Of a stretch of DNA of 24,066 nt, positions 8,620-18,124 are shown one piece after another. Origin of the DNA: Plicaturopsis crispa FD-325 SS-3. Taxonomy: Eukaryota; Basidiomycota; Agaricomycetes; Amylocorticiales; Amylocorticiaceae. The position numbers were made by a program, and so were the translations under genes. The stretch covers positions 880,118 to 904,183 of the forward strand of contig KN832559.1 in assembly GCA_000827205.1 (NCBI GenBank), in the 5' to 3' direction. The notes under the pieces were generated by a model. It did not search any database, was not told the DNA's origin, and saw nothing but the letters and a program-made list of their open reading frames with translations. The first letter of the stretch is position 1. Each line of letters begins with the position of its first letter.

Positions 8620-9947
8620 GCCACCTCCCACACCTTCTCGCCAGCACCACCACGCCAGCGCACGCAGGGCCCAGCCAACACCATCCACGTCGACACCGCC
8701 GTGCTCGCCCCGTGCAGGAGCACGCGTATACCACGAACCCCGCCCGGCGGTGTAAGCACCAGCGCCCACCGCCGTGCCACCCTCGCGACCACGCGAATCA
8801 CCCCCATTCAACGCATCCCCCGCCCCATTCCACGCAGGTCGCCCCCCGCTTCCCGTGGTCCTCGCTACCCAGATGAGCGCTCCCCTCTCCCCCGCCAACG
8901 CCTACCTTTCCATATCACGCACCCGCGCTCTGCGCCACACCACCACTCCCCGTTCTCCGCAACCACACGCCGCCCGCGCACGGCCGTCTCCCGACGCCGC
9001 TGTGCGTCCTCAGGCCCACCCCAACGCCTCGCATATCAAGATGACGCCCGCGCAGAGCAGGCGCACTCGGCGGGCTCCCGGTGCGCCCGCATCGAGTCGG
9101 CGCCAGCGCACGCCTGCGCGCCGTGCGCGGCAGCACCCCGGCACCCTCCTCCATCCGTGGCGTCGTGCCAGTGACACGCGCCGTTCACGAAACGACCCGC
9201 GAGCGGCGCCCGTACGCGGGCACCGCAGACGACAGCGCACCGACGGGTGCCGCCGCTCACAGGCCCCCGCGCAGTTGAGCAGGTACAGGGCGGCGAGGGG
9301 GCCAGGTCCACTGAGGAGGAGAAGGACCAGCACGAAGCAAAGGGGCGGGAGGTGTGGCGGGGGTGCGACGGGCGCACGGTGCAGCACGAAGGCGGTCGCG
9401 ACAGGTACAGGGAGCGGCGCGCGACGGCAACGGCAACGGCGAGCGACGGCGTGAGCGACGACAGCGCCAGCGACGACAGCGCCAGCGACGACAGCGGCTG
9501 GCGCTGTCGCCGTTCACGCTGCCTCCGCCTAGCCGTTTGTCTTTGACGTCCCCCGCACCTCCGTACCCACTGTCGCGTCCGCCGTCGTGTTTGTGCCACC
9601 GGGACATCACTCAGTAGTCTACACAATAAAATCTTTTTTTCTAATTTCTATGAGCTTCTGTGCCAGCCTACCACCCCCAGTGTAAGGAGTGATGGAAAAA
9701 ATCCGAAAAAAATCCGAAAAAAATCGGAATATATTCGTGAGGCACGAACATCTAAGACGACGATCTCGAACATCACGTGAAATGGACCCGGGAGTCGAGA
9801 CCACCCCCGAAAACGCACCTGAAGTGAGTATAGGGGCTGAAAGACCCGATTGAGTGGGGAGTGCGAAATTTTCGAAATCCGAAAGGTGCCAGCAAGTGCC
9901 GGACAAGCCGCGCCGACAGGGGCGAGCTATATATGGTATCCCGATGA
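8620..9947. other. Outer right arm of element I, non-coding
   Basis: C-rich on the plus strand up to about 9600, the counterpart of the G-rich left arm. Long frames here are rich in Pro/Arg/Ala/Thr and look compositional, not genic. It contains a 15-bp repeat (9454-9498), the T-rich block 9624-9650 that mirrors the left arm, three copies of an ATCCGAAAAAA unit (about 9694-9729), and the subterminal box TGCCGGACAAGCCG (about 9897-9910), which is also present in element II near 22854-22867. Confidence 0.6.
9454..9498. repeat. 15-bp tandem repeat, three units
   Basis: Three nearly identical copies of AGCGACGACAGCGCC in the right arm of element I. Confidence 0.85.
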
Positions 9948-10010
9948 AAATTGCATCATGCGGCCTGGGATATCCCACACTTTGATGTAATTTCCCTACA
10001 GCCATGCCTG
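9948..10010 (-). repeat. Right terminal inverted repeat of element I
   Basis: Reverse complement begins CAGGCATGGCTGTAGGGAAA and pairs with 483-545. It is followed by the duplicated target GACACAG (10011-10017). Confidence 0.9.
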
Positions 10011-10443
10011 GACACAGACAGAAGTTCGGCGTTAACTACACCGAAACCTTCTCCTCCGGCGTCAAGATGTCGTCCATCCGGGTCGTCCTAGCCTACGCAG
10101 CTCAGCACAACTGGGACATCCATCAGGCAGACGTCGTAAGCGCGTACCTGAACGCCCCACTGAAGGAGGAAGTCTACATGAAACCTCCGCCAGGCGTCCT
10201 GAAACCAGGACAGGAAGGCATGGTCTGCCGCCTACGCAAGGCGCTCTACGGACTCAAGCAGGCCGGACGCGAGTGGTACGAGACTCTCGCCGCCGTGTTC
10301 TACGAACTCGGTTACACTCGGTCCAGCGTCGACCATTCAGTCTTCTTCCGCCACAAGCCGCCCTCCGAACACGTTATAGTTTGCGTCGCAACTGATGATA
10401 TGGCCATTGCTGGTACGCCCACTCGCGCCGTCATCGGATTCAA
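10011..10443 (+). mobile_element. Copia pol piece, reverse transcriptase
   Basis: The frame carries core copia reverse transcriptase signatures: ETFSSGVKMSSIRVVLAYAA, then DVVSAYLNAPLKEEVYMKPP and CRLRKALYGLKQAGREWYE, ending near VCVATDDMAI at the assembly gap. It belongs to the same copia element as the piece at the left edge and lies to the right of element I. Confidence 0.9.
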
Positions 10444-11129
10444 NNNNNNNNNNNNNNNNNNNNNNNNNNNNNNNNNNNNNNNNNNNNNNNNNNNNNNNNN
10501 NNNNNNNNNNNNNNNNNNNNNNNNNNNNNNNNNNNNNNNNNNNNNNNNNNNNNNNNNNNNNNNNNNNNNNNNNNNNNNNNNNNNNNNNNNNNNNNNNNNN
10601 NNNNNNNNNNNNNNNNNNNNNNNNNNNNNNNNNNNNNNNNNNNNNNNNNNNNNNNNNNNNNNNNNNNNNNNNNNNNNNNNNNNNNNNNNNNNNNNNNNNN
10701 NNNNNNNNNNNNNNNNNNNNNNNNNNNNNNNNNNNNNNNNNNNNNNNNNNNNNNNNNNNNNNNNNNNNNNNNNNNNNNNNNNNNNNNNNNNNNNNNNNNN
10801 NNNNNNNNNNNNNNNNNNNNNNNNNNNNNNNNNNNNNNNNNNNNNNNNNNNNNNNNNNNNNNNNNNNNNNNNNNNNNNNNNNNNNNNNNNNNNNNNNNNN
10901 NNNNNNNNNNNNNNNNNNNNNNNNNNNNNNNNNNNNNNNNNNNNNNNNNNNNNNNNNNNNNNNNNNNNNNNNNNNNNNNNNNNNNNNNNNNNNNNNNNNN
11001 NNNNNNNNNNNNNNNNNNNNNNNNNNNNNNNNNNNNNNNNNNNNNNNNNNNNNNNNNNNNNNNNNNNNNNNNNNNNNNNNNNNNNNNNNNNNNNNNNNNN
11101 NNNNNNNNNNNNNNNNNNNNNNNNNNNNN
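10444..11129. other. Assembly gap (686 Ns)
   Basis: Unsequenced bases inside the copia element. The true length may differ. Remaining copia RNase H and 3' coding sequence would be expected here. Confidence 0.99.
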
Positions 11130-11197
11130 GCTCGCAGCGCTAGAAGTTTGTCTATTTCTAGGGAGGATGTTGGGATTACGGGCAGATTGAGGGGGAG

Positions 11198-11556
11198 TGT
11201 TGGGATATACGGTCAATCTTCCTCTTATCCTATGTTCTATTTTTATCCTGTGGAGTAATGACGCTATCTACCCAGAGTGCTTGTACAATATTTGTACAAC
11301 TGCTCTGGTTAGATGAGGTCATACATTACGTCATCACTTGCATTTACTTCCGGGTTCCGACACAGTCTTTTCCACGTCGTTCTAACTTTGACACGTCTCA
11401 TCTTCGACACTGAAGCTGAGACGTGAGTACGCTCGTTCTATACATACATTCACTTTACTGAGCATTCCTTTACCTAGTCTATTGTTAGGTACATACTAGA
11501 ATGCTATCATCTTCGACACTGAAGCTGAGACTCTATTGTTAGCTGCCTGAATTACA
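11198..11556 (+). repeat. 3' LTR of the left copia element
   Basis: Begins TGTTGGGATATAC directly after a purine-rich tract ending GAGGGGGAG and ends GCCTGAATTACA, about 359 bp. A 24-bp segment with CTTCGACACTGAAGC is present twice (11399-11422, 11508-11531). The right end is placed by the TG...CA rule and by resumption of kinase-like gene A at 11557; the partner LTR is outside the window. Confidence 0.75.
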
Positions 11557-12105
11557 CCTACACAAGGCTAACAGTGTTGTACGCAGTTCAACAGGTTGGC
11601 AAGTGACAAGAGATGTAACGAGAACATACCGATAATTAAGGTCCATCTCGTGGAAAGGCACCCTCCGCGGCTCACCGCAGTACTGTAGGACGAGACAGGA
11701 AATCCATATGCCGGAGCAACGACCCCGGAAGAAACCGAAACATTGCGGCACGACTTTGCCTTGAGCAGTGGTGAGTTTAGTCTCGTACAGACGAGCCTCC
11801 TTCTCAAGATCAAAAGCGTTTGGGGACCTCCACTCGGAGTGCTGCGAGACTTTTAGCACGACGTCGATGTTCGCCTTGTCAGCACGAAGTTTCGCACGGA
11901 AAACCTTGAATTTTCTCCCCACATGCAACGTAGTAGTTTCGTGGACTTGGAGCTCGTCGCAAGTATTCCTGGGTACGAGTTGCACCCTACGCAGGACGAA
12001 GTCGGAGGGGACAGACGGCGGTTGTACATCTGGTGGCCTGCCAAACGGGTTGGCGCTGACAAAATTAATATCGCGCAAATCGAGGATAATTGCTGAGGGA
12101 TGCAT
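11557..12105 (-). pseudogene. Kinase-like gene A, 5' part, interrupted by the copia element
   Basis: Exon 1 (11630-12105, 476 nt) encodes the N-lobe of a protein-kinase-like domain: a beta-3 lysine in VVLKVSQ, an alpha-C-like LEKEARLYET, then CFGFFRGRC and a hinge-like CLVLQYCGEP. A donor GTATGT follows, and the intron ends with TTGTGTAG at 11558-11559. The copia LTR begins after the first base of exon 2, so the catalytic half lies outside the window or is lost. The start is placed at MHPSAIILDL because gene B begins with the same codons; an in-frame ATG further upstream is less likely. Exon 1 is 12 nt longer than the matching part of gene B and ends in the same phase. The cellular role is unknown. 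Confidence 0.8.
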
Positions 12106-12333
12106 CGTCGAAGACACCGTGACGGTCAGAGTTGAACGTTGAACGTTGAACCCGTGCAATCAACGCGGCAAATGCTTTTAGTGTGACTCAATCTCTTCCA
12201 ATCTTTCCTAACCTGTACATTTCGCGGAGACACGCTTACATATAATGAACCGGAGATAATGACCAAAGATTATACACACTGGGACACATGCTATAGTGCG
12301 ACTATGACCTTTATTACGAATGGCCGCAGAGCG
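12106..12333 (-). promoter_or_regulatory. Intergenic stretch between kinase-like genes B and A
   Basis: 228 bp with the presumed 3' end of gene B and promoter of gene A. A TATA-like ATTATATG on the minus strand lies near 12238-12245, rather far from the start. GTTGAAC is repeated three times close to 12129-12150. Nothing else was recognised. Confidence 0.4.
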
Positions 12334-13099
12334 TCAAGTTCTGTGCGAGGCCGTACCGCTCTGTGCTGTCGCCTCGGGATCTGACGCCTCTGCAGTCGGC
12401 CTTGTCCGTTCATTCCTTTGACGCCGCACCTCGGCCATAGACTCCTTTTCCTTGAGGATCTCGGGCAGGATTTTCTTCGCGTATTCGACCATCTCCTCGT
12501 ATTTGAACTCGCTGCAAGCGGACGCTGCGTTGATGATATCTTCGACTGAATTGATGTACGACTTGTGTATGATACGGCCATATATATCGATGTATGCTGA
12601 CAATAAAGAGTTAGTGTCACAAAATGAGAACGCCATCAGGAAAGAGAGGACTTACGCTCTAACCAGAATGCCATATCGCACGCAACATAATACAACTCCA
12701 TGCAGCCAAAATGTTCATAATATGGGCGATATTCTCCGACCTCGACGACGTCATGGTTACACTCGTGACGGGAGGAATGCTGGAAATCGATTATGAAGGG
12801 TTTGCCATCGTTGTCGAGTACATTGCGCTCGTGGAAGTCGCCGTGCTCCAGACCAAGGGTGTCATGTATGGCAGCTAGCCTGGTGTAAGCAGAAAGGCTG
12901 CCAGTGGAGTATACAGTCAGCTTGAGTTATGCAGTCGTGTGAGGAAGCGATGAGAGCGTACAGATAGGACTGGTCCATCTCGTGGAAGGGCCCCGTTCTC
13001 GGCTCACCACAGTACTGAAGGACGAGAACCGATATCCACTGGTCGGAGCATCGACCACGGAAAAAACCAAAACATCGAGGCACTACTATTCCCTGGGCA
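12334..13099 (-). pseudogene. Gene B, 3' half (catalytic loop to stop)
   Basis: Contains the end of exon 1 (13099-12962), exon 2 (12879-12656) with HGDFHERNVL and IIDFQ, and exon 3 (12596-12334). The hAT element adjoins at 13108 after the duplicated GTGATCAG (13100-13107). Confidence 0.85.
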
Positions 13100-13107
13100 G
13101 TGATCAG

Positions 13108-13119
13108 TAGGGCTGTCCA
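13108..13119 (+). repeat. hAT left terminal inverted repeat
   Basis: TAGGGCTGTCCA, next to the duplication GTGATCAG. Confidence 0.95.
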
Positions 13120-13249
13120 ATTATGAATAAATACTTTTTTGAGCCGTAATCTAATGTATTGTAGCAGAAGTAAGCGTACGAACAGGTCTAACTATTGCTA
13201 TGAAAATCTTAGTGTAATCTAACCATATGATAGTCATAAGTAATCGAAA

Positions 13250-16200
13250 TTATTGGTGAATGGAAACGTTCTCGAGATAATGGAGTCCTTCCCCAAAGCC
13301 CTTTTTGAGCCATTCCTTCGTGAGTATCGTCTTCGAGGCCGACTCGACACCCATTGAGCTCCGAGAATCTGTCAAGGTATGCTTGCTGCTCGAAAACAGG
13401 CGCTCGACAGATACACTGACGCCCGGAATAGCGAGTATATCCCTGGCGATCCTGGATAGAACAGGAAAATCACTCGCGTGTTTCTGCGTTAGCAAGTATT
13501 GCAATCAGTAACAATCGGGAAATTTGTTGGATAGTACTTGCCTTCCACCACGGGAGGGCTTTGTCATTGGAGCAGGCGTATGTGCCGCTGAGGTACACTT
13601 CAAGCTCGCTTGAGCTATTTGCTTGGCGCGTAGTCGGCTTGTTGGAACGGATGGCCTGTCGAAAGATTGAACCGGATACGGAGACCGGTTTTGTCGATGA
13701 GGAAGCGCCTTGCAATGCGGATGAGGGATCCGACTCCGGCGACTCGGAGCTTGGCTTCGAGTATTCGTTATACAGCTTCTCGAGCAGAACACGAGCCCGC
13801 TTGGGGATCGCAGCGTCCCAGTTGTCCGTGTTTTCGAATAATTCAATGCGAATCGAGGGGTGGAGGACTAAGCGGTAATGTAAATAGATCGCCAACAATA
13901 CAGACATGGGAGAATATTATCGTACCGGCACCTAGCAGAGCATAATCTCCCACCAAAGCCTTGTCCAGGTGCTTGATTAACTTTGCGTGCCCAGCACGGA
14001 AGGCCTGCTGCAAACCGTAAGGGTCAGGTTCCATGTCGAGGTCCGAGATGCAAGCGTTGAGGCGGTTTTCGATCAATTTATAAAGTGGTAAGATTTTGCA
14101 GATCGTCGGTTCGTCGGTCTTTGAGACGTTGAGTGTCGCGTCGTTGAAGACCTAAAGGCACTCCATATCTAATGAGTATCTGGAGGAGTAGAGTAGTTAC
14201 ACAATGCGCACGTACAGATAATGCCTTTGAAATCTTTTCGAGCATGTCCCAATCATTTGGACTCAAATACCATTTCTTCTTCCGTCGTGCTGCTACACGT
14301 CGCTTGCGCCCAGTAAGATGCTGGTCAATCTGGTCGATCCATTGATTTACTGCCTACAATATGTAAGCATCAGCGTGAGCACGATTGAAATAAGATGGAA
14401 AAACGAAAGAGCTTACGGGCTTTAGCAATATGCCACGATTGATCTCCGCGTACGTTGTGTTCCAGCGGATCGCCATGCTACGGATGGGCACCAGATGTCT
14501 ATTCACCTTGTCACACAGCCGCCTTATCAACCGGCGCATGCGCTTGCGGCGAACTTCCGACCGTAAAATGTCAACCACTACCGCATGCAGCTAGATATTC
14601 ATTTTGTCCATCAGCGTGCCGCTTGTAGCTGGGCATTGAAAGCTCACCTTCTCGACGATATTGAGGTCCTTTTTTGACCGGCGAGTGCCGCTGCGAGCCC
14701 CAGTTGCACTGCTCTCGTCTATCGTACTATCCTCCCAGTCATCATCCTCGTCACAACTGATACCGGAGGAGTCGTCGTCATGGCCTGAGTCCTCATCAGA
14801 ATTATGAGCTACCTGCCCCGCAGCCTCCGAAGCGGCTTCCTTCGACATGACTTCCATCTCTTCTACAACTGCCGGATCCTGCTCAGGGACATATGCGATA
14901 GGGTACTGGCGCGCGCCTTCATATTGATCCTCAATGTCAGGGTCCGGTGCGATCCCAAGCTTACATAGAATCGTTCTACGAAAGCCATAAGCAGAATGAG
15001 ATTCACCAAAATTATAGAACGTACTGGGCAACAATGTGGTATACGTGCGAGGCACATCCAATGCCAAGATTGAGAGGGTCAATGTAGAGGTCTCGGGCTT
15101 TACGGATCCGTTTACAGATAGCGCGGTTTTGGACACCGTTGCTTCCGGTGTTGTCCGTCGTGTTTGTAACTAAAACAAAATCAAATGTGAATCATCAATT
15201 CTGATACCGCAGTGATTATGACACGAGCGTACGTACTAAGCTTGCCCTCAATCTTGCGTCGCCGCAGCGCATTGAATACGAGCTTTCCGGACGCAGCTCC
15301 GGAATGATCACCGTCGATGGGTAAGAGCTCCAGAGCACTTTCAACGAGTTCCCACTCGTCGTTGATGTGAGACTGTACGACACCAGCAAATGCGTAGACA
15401 GAATTTTTACTTGTCCAGAGATCCGTCGCTATCGCAATTTTAGATGAATTTCCCTGTCAAGATAGTTGAGTAGTGAGCCTATCACTTGAACGGCAATGTG
15501 CGTCGGACGCAGTGCAGGCAATAGACGCACCACTAGCATTTCCGTAACACGTTCATCGACTTGGTCGTACAGCCGATCGAGGTCTTGACGCACGATCTGA
15601 TGTCCTGGGATGGTGAAATTGCGCGGAAGAATGTATTTGAAACACTTATTCATGCCGCTTTTTTCGCCTAGGGAGTACGGTAAATCATCCTCAATCAAGC
15701 CCTGAACGAAATGCTCGCGGAAGCCCTTCTTCGTGATTTGTTTGGCTGGGTTCTCGATGCCGCGTGCAACAAAATTAGCCATGAACTTATGCTGCGAGTT
15801 GGCGGGAAGGCGCGCGGGGTCATCGACGTTGATAGCTGTAGCGGACGTTCCGCCGCGACCAGATTCCGCATCGTTTAGACGTGCCTGCCACGCCTCAAAA
15901 GTATGGCTGGACGGTATTTTCGGACACTTATCGAGATGCGTGATGAAATTGCTGGAAGCGGGGAGTTTGAGAGTTTCTTCGGGGTATTTGGTACATCCCG
16001 CAGTGCGCGGGGATGTTCGGAACGTCCTGAATTACATTTCATGTGAGATAACTGCACGGAACCCGAAGAATGTACTGGTACTTACGGGCAGAAATTGCAC
16101 AACCACTTCCAGATTGGTTTCCCTTGCGTATTTTTCGCAGCGGTCGGCACAAAGTTCTCGAATGCCCAGCGTGTTTTCTTAGGCTGGCGTCCCGGCCGCG

Positions 16201-17450
16201 CGACCACAGTCTCAACTCCTCCGTCTGAGTCGTCTCCTGATGTACCACTGTCGGGAACACGCGCGGCCTTCTGACGTAACATAGAAGGTCAGTCGGGAGT
16301 CATAACGGCACATTTCGCAGTCCATGACTACCTTTGATGCTGCATTCCGGCGTGTTTTGGGCGTTGTCTTCTTCTTCTTAGCCTTCTAGATGATCGGCCC
16401 CTCGTAAAATACACATGTGATGAGAACAAATGATTCACTTACCGGACGCTGCGATGCAGACTTATTTGAGACATTTTTTGACGAGCCCGAGCCACGGATA
16501 GGACCGTCAACAAGCATCCTGTCGTCCTCATCGTCCTCGGAGTCTGAGCCTGACTGCAACGCAGGCAATTCGGGCTCGTCAGGCGCAAATTCGCTGTCAC
16601 TGCCATCTTTATTTGTTTGAGTTACTCGATCGTGATAAATATCCTGTGGTCTGACTAACCTCTTGCACGCTTTTCTCCACGGGTGGCATGCTCACTCGCT
16701 CGCCCGCCCTCGGCTTGATCAGCCTCGCTCAGCGTAGATTGTTCGGCTGGTGTTGTAGTCGGATTTGTAATTGTAAGAGCTGGGGAGAGTGTCGTCTGCG
16801 TTGAACTCTTGCGGGCCGTCACTGGCGGTGCTTTCGAGGCGGTAGTTGTCGTGCGCTTCGGTTTTTGGGCAGCTGCTAACGACGGGGCTGCATCTGTCCG
16901 AGTTGATGGTGCCTTCCTCGGAGCTGCCGGGCGCTTGGACTTTGCAGTCGAAATTGACGCGTAGAAACTTGCGGGTGACTGCGGTAGGTTGGAAACACTG
17001 GTGAAAAGCAAATTTTGTCAGAACTTAATGCACGAGAAAGTAACCAGTCCCAAAAATCGAGACGTACACTTCACTGATTAGATTTCGGAGACCTTTAACG
17101 CGCTCCGATAACAGAAATAAGCCATTATTGGCTTCCATTCCCTGCAGCTTTGAAAAATGTGACAAGAATGTGTATAGCATAGCTAGCCCATACTTTCCAT
17201 TGAGGACCAATTTCTTTCGCTCCTCCAGTGGTACCTGGAAGGTACGCTCCCAAGCACGGTTGAAGGTGAAGAACGGACCTTCTTCGGGATCTATGACTAG
17301 GCCGTCTATCCCAAAGTTGGAAGCAATCGGACCATCGCTGCTGCCGTTGGGAATCGACGACGGTAGGGCCTTGATAGAGTCCTTGAGTTGACGCAGCGAA
17401 AGGAGGAGCGCCTGACGCTCATTACTGTTGTCGCCCGATGAGGCTGACAT
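13250..17450 (-). CDS. hAT transposase, BED finger and dimerisation domain, many exons
   Basis: The enzyme cuts and re-inserts the hAT element. Exons I can place on the minus strand: 17450-17068, 16997-16660, 16606-16443, 16385-16332, 16268-16086, 16026 to about 15530, about 15452-15237, 15169 to about 15022, further exons to 13542, and the last 13483-13250. The total is roughly 1,100 residues. After a low-complexity N-terminal part comes a BED finger built across an intron (WKWLCNFCP then NFITHLDKC). The catalytic core has IAIATDLWTSKNSVYAF (first Asp), TDNTGSNGVQN (second Asp) and CASHVYH. Then RWNTTYAEI, YLSGTYACSN...PWWK and the hAT dimerisation domain FPVLSRIARDILAIPGVSVS with VERLFSS. 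The intron before the last exon appears to be GC-AG. The boundary near 15452-15530 is uncertain. I see no disabling change. Confidence 0.85.
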
Positions 17451-17760
17451 TGCCCACGGTGAAGGACGGCGCAGGGGCGTGTGAGGTACTCGAGCGACTC
17501 GAAGATTGTTTGACGCTTACATAAACTGGCAAGCCACAAGCACAAGCAGAGCCGCATGCTCGCGACGCTCGAAAACGCACAGTATACCTGGCTGGACATA
17601 ATCAATAATATGATTAACTACAAGGCCTGTAATCTATTCTAACCGTAGTGAAATCTAATCATATCACTATGTATTATGAGCCTACGGATTACGGGCCTTC
17701 CTGTATGTATTCGTAGTAATCAAATATAATCATGATTATAGTCGGATTTAATTTTAATTC

Positions 17761-17772
17761 TGGACAGCCCTA
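17761..17772 (-). repeat. hAT right terminal inverted repeat
   Basis: TGGACAGCCCTA, a perfect inverse of the left end over 12 bp. Confidence 0.95.
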
Positions 17773-18044
17773 GTGATCAGTTGGGTTTCGTACATATTTG
17801 CCTCTTTCTCTAGAGCAACAGCCTCTGTCGATGTTATCTTGGAGTTTTGCCAGAACTTGAGGACAACATCCGCATTGTCAGCACCAAGTTTCGCCCGGAA
17901 GATCGTGGAATTTCTTCCCCTGTGCAGCCTAGTGATGCCGTGAACTCTGACCCTATCGGAAGTCTTCCTAGACCCAAGGCGCACCCTTTGCAGGGCGAAG
18001 TCGGAAAGGACAGGCGGAGGTTGTACATCGGCTCGTAGTGGGCT
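17773..18044 (-). pseudogene. Gene B, middle of exon 1 (N-lobe)
   Basis: Encodes residues 19 to about 109, including lysine 81 and the alpha-C-like segment. It lies between element II and the hAT element. On the minus strand it ends in CTGATCAC, the hAT target duplication. Confidence 0.85.
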
Positions 18045-18051
18045 GCCGATG

Positions 18052-18124
18052 CAGCCATTGCTGTGAAATAATTGTAAAGGATCAGGGAATATGCCATTGG
18101 ACTTGATGCAAAGGATCCCAAGTG
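18052..18124 (+). repeat. Left terminal inverted repeat of element II
   Basis: Begins CAGCCATTGCTGTGAAATAA; pairs without gaps with 22905-22977. Confidence 0.85.

Larger units (their letters stand above)
483..10010. mobile_element. Palindromic (foldback-type) DNA element I, carrying a nested gypsy element
   Basis: Both ends carry a 63-bp terminal inverted repeat (483-545 and 9948-10010) with 49 of 63 positions alike and the innermost 29 identical. The 7-bp GACACAG (476-482, 10011-10017) is duplicated outside; an adjacent G makes an 8-bp match also possible. Without the gypsy element (968-6649 plus one 5-bp duplication) the element is about 3.84 kb. Its palindrome centre at 8039 divides it into about 1.87 and 1.97 kb. 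The arms share, in order from the ends, the terminal repeat, a CGGCTTG box, an A-rich block, a repetitive G/C-skewed block, an intron-like module and a central stem. No transposase was found, so it probably moves with proteins supplied elsewhere. It is related to element II (18052-22977). The superfamily is unassigned. Confidence 0.85.
1..11556 (+). mobile_element. Ty1/copia retrotransposon, broken, continues left of the window
   Basis: A Ty1/copia-type element reads on the plus strand from beyond the left edge to its 3' LTR. Parts visible are a pol piece just upstream of and entering the reverse transcriptase (about 1-475), a further reverse transcriptase piece (about 10011-10443), an assembly gap, a purine-rich tract (about 11187-11197) and a 3' LTR (11198-11556). 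Palindromic element I is inserted in it. Its 5' LTR is outside the window, so its age cannot be judged from LTR comparison. It lies at the first base of exon 2 of kinase-like gene A, so it arrived in a functioning gene or a recent copy of one. It is broken at least by the insertion; the gap hides the rest. Confidence 0.9.
13108..17772 (-). mobile_element. Complete hAT DNA transposon
   Basis: A 4,665-bp element begins TAGGGCTGTCCA and ends TGGACAGCCCTA, flanked by the 8-bp duplication GTGATCAG (13100-13107 and 17773-17780). An 8-bp duplication and TAGGGCTG termini are classic for the hAT superfamily. Subterminal A/T-rich motifs close to TAATCTAACCATATG near both ends (about 13213 and 17667) are plausible transposase-binding sites. 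One multi-exon transposase gene fills the inside. It interrupts codon 109 of kinase-like gene B. Ends, duplication and gene all look intact, so it may be autonomous. Confidence 0.95.

Noticed and set aside
8590-9174. A 194-residue Pro/Arg/Ala/Thr-rich frame and overlapping frames
   Set aside because: C-rich sequence with few stops in any frame; low complexity, no domain, no codon-position signal that I can see.
483-10010. Element I as a hAT element with 8-bp duplication GGACACAG
   Set aside because: An 8-bp match exists, but element II supports only 7 bp, and all four tips align only with 7. The tips also lack the TAGGG or CAGGG hAT start. Not fully excluded.
11399-11531. Two CTTCGACACTGAAGC copies as a small insertion or CRISPR-like repeat
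   Set aside because: Only two copies, both inside the copia LTR; an internal LTR duplication is enough.
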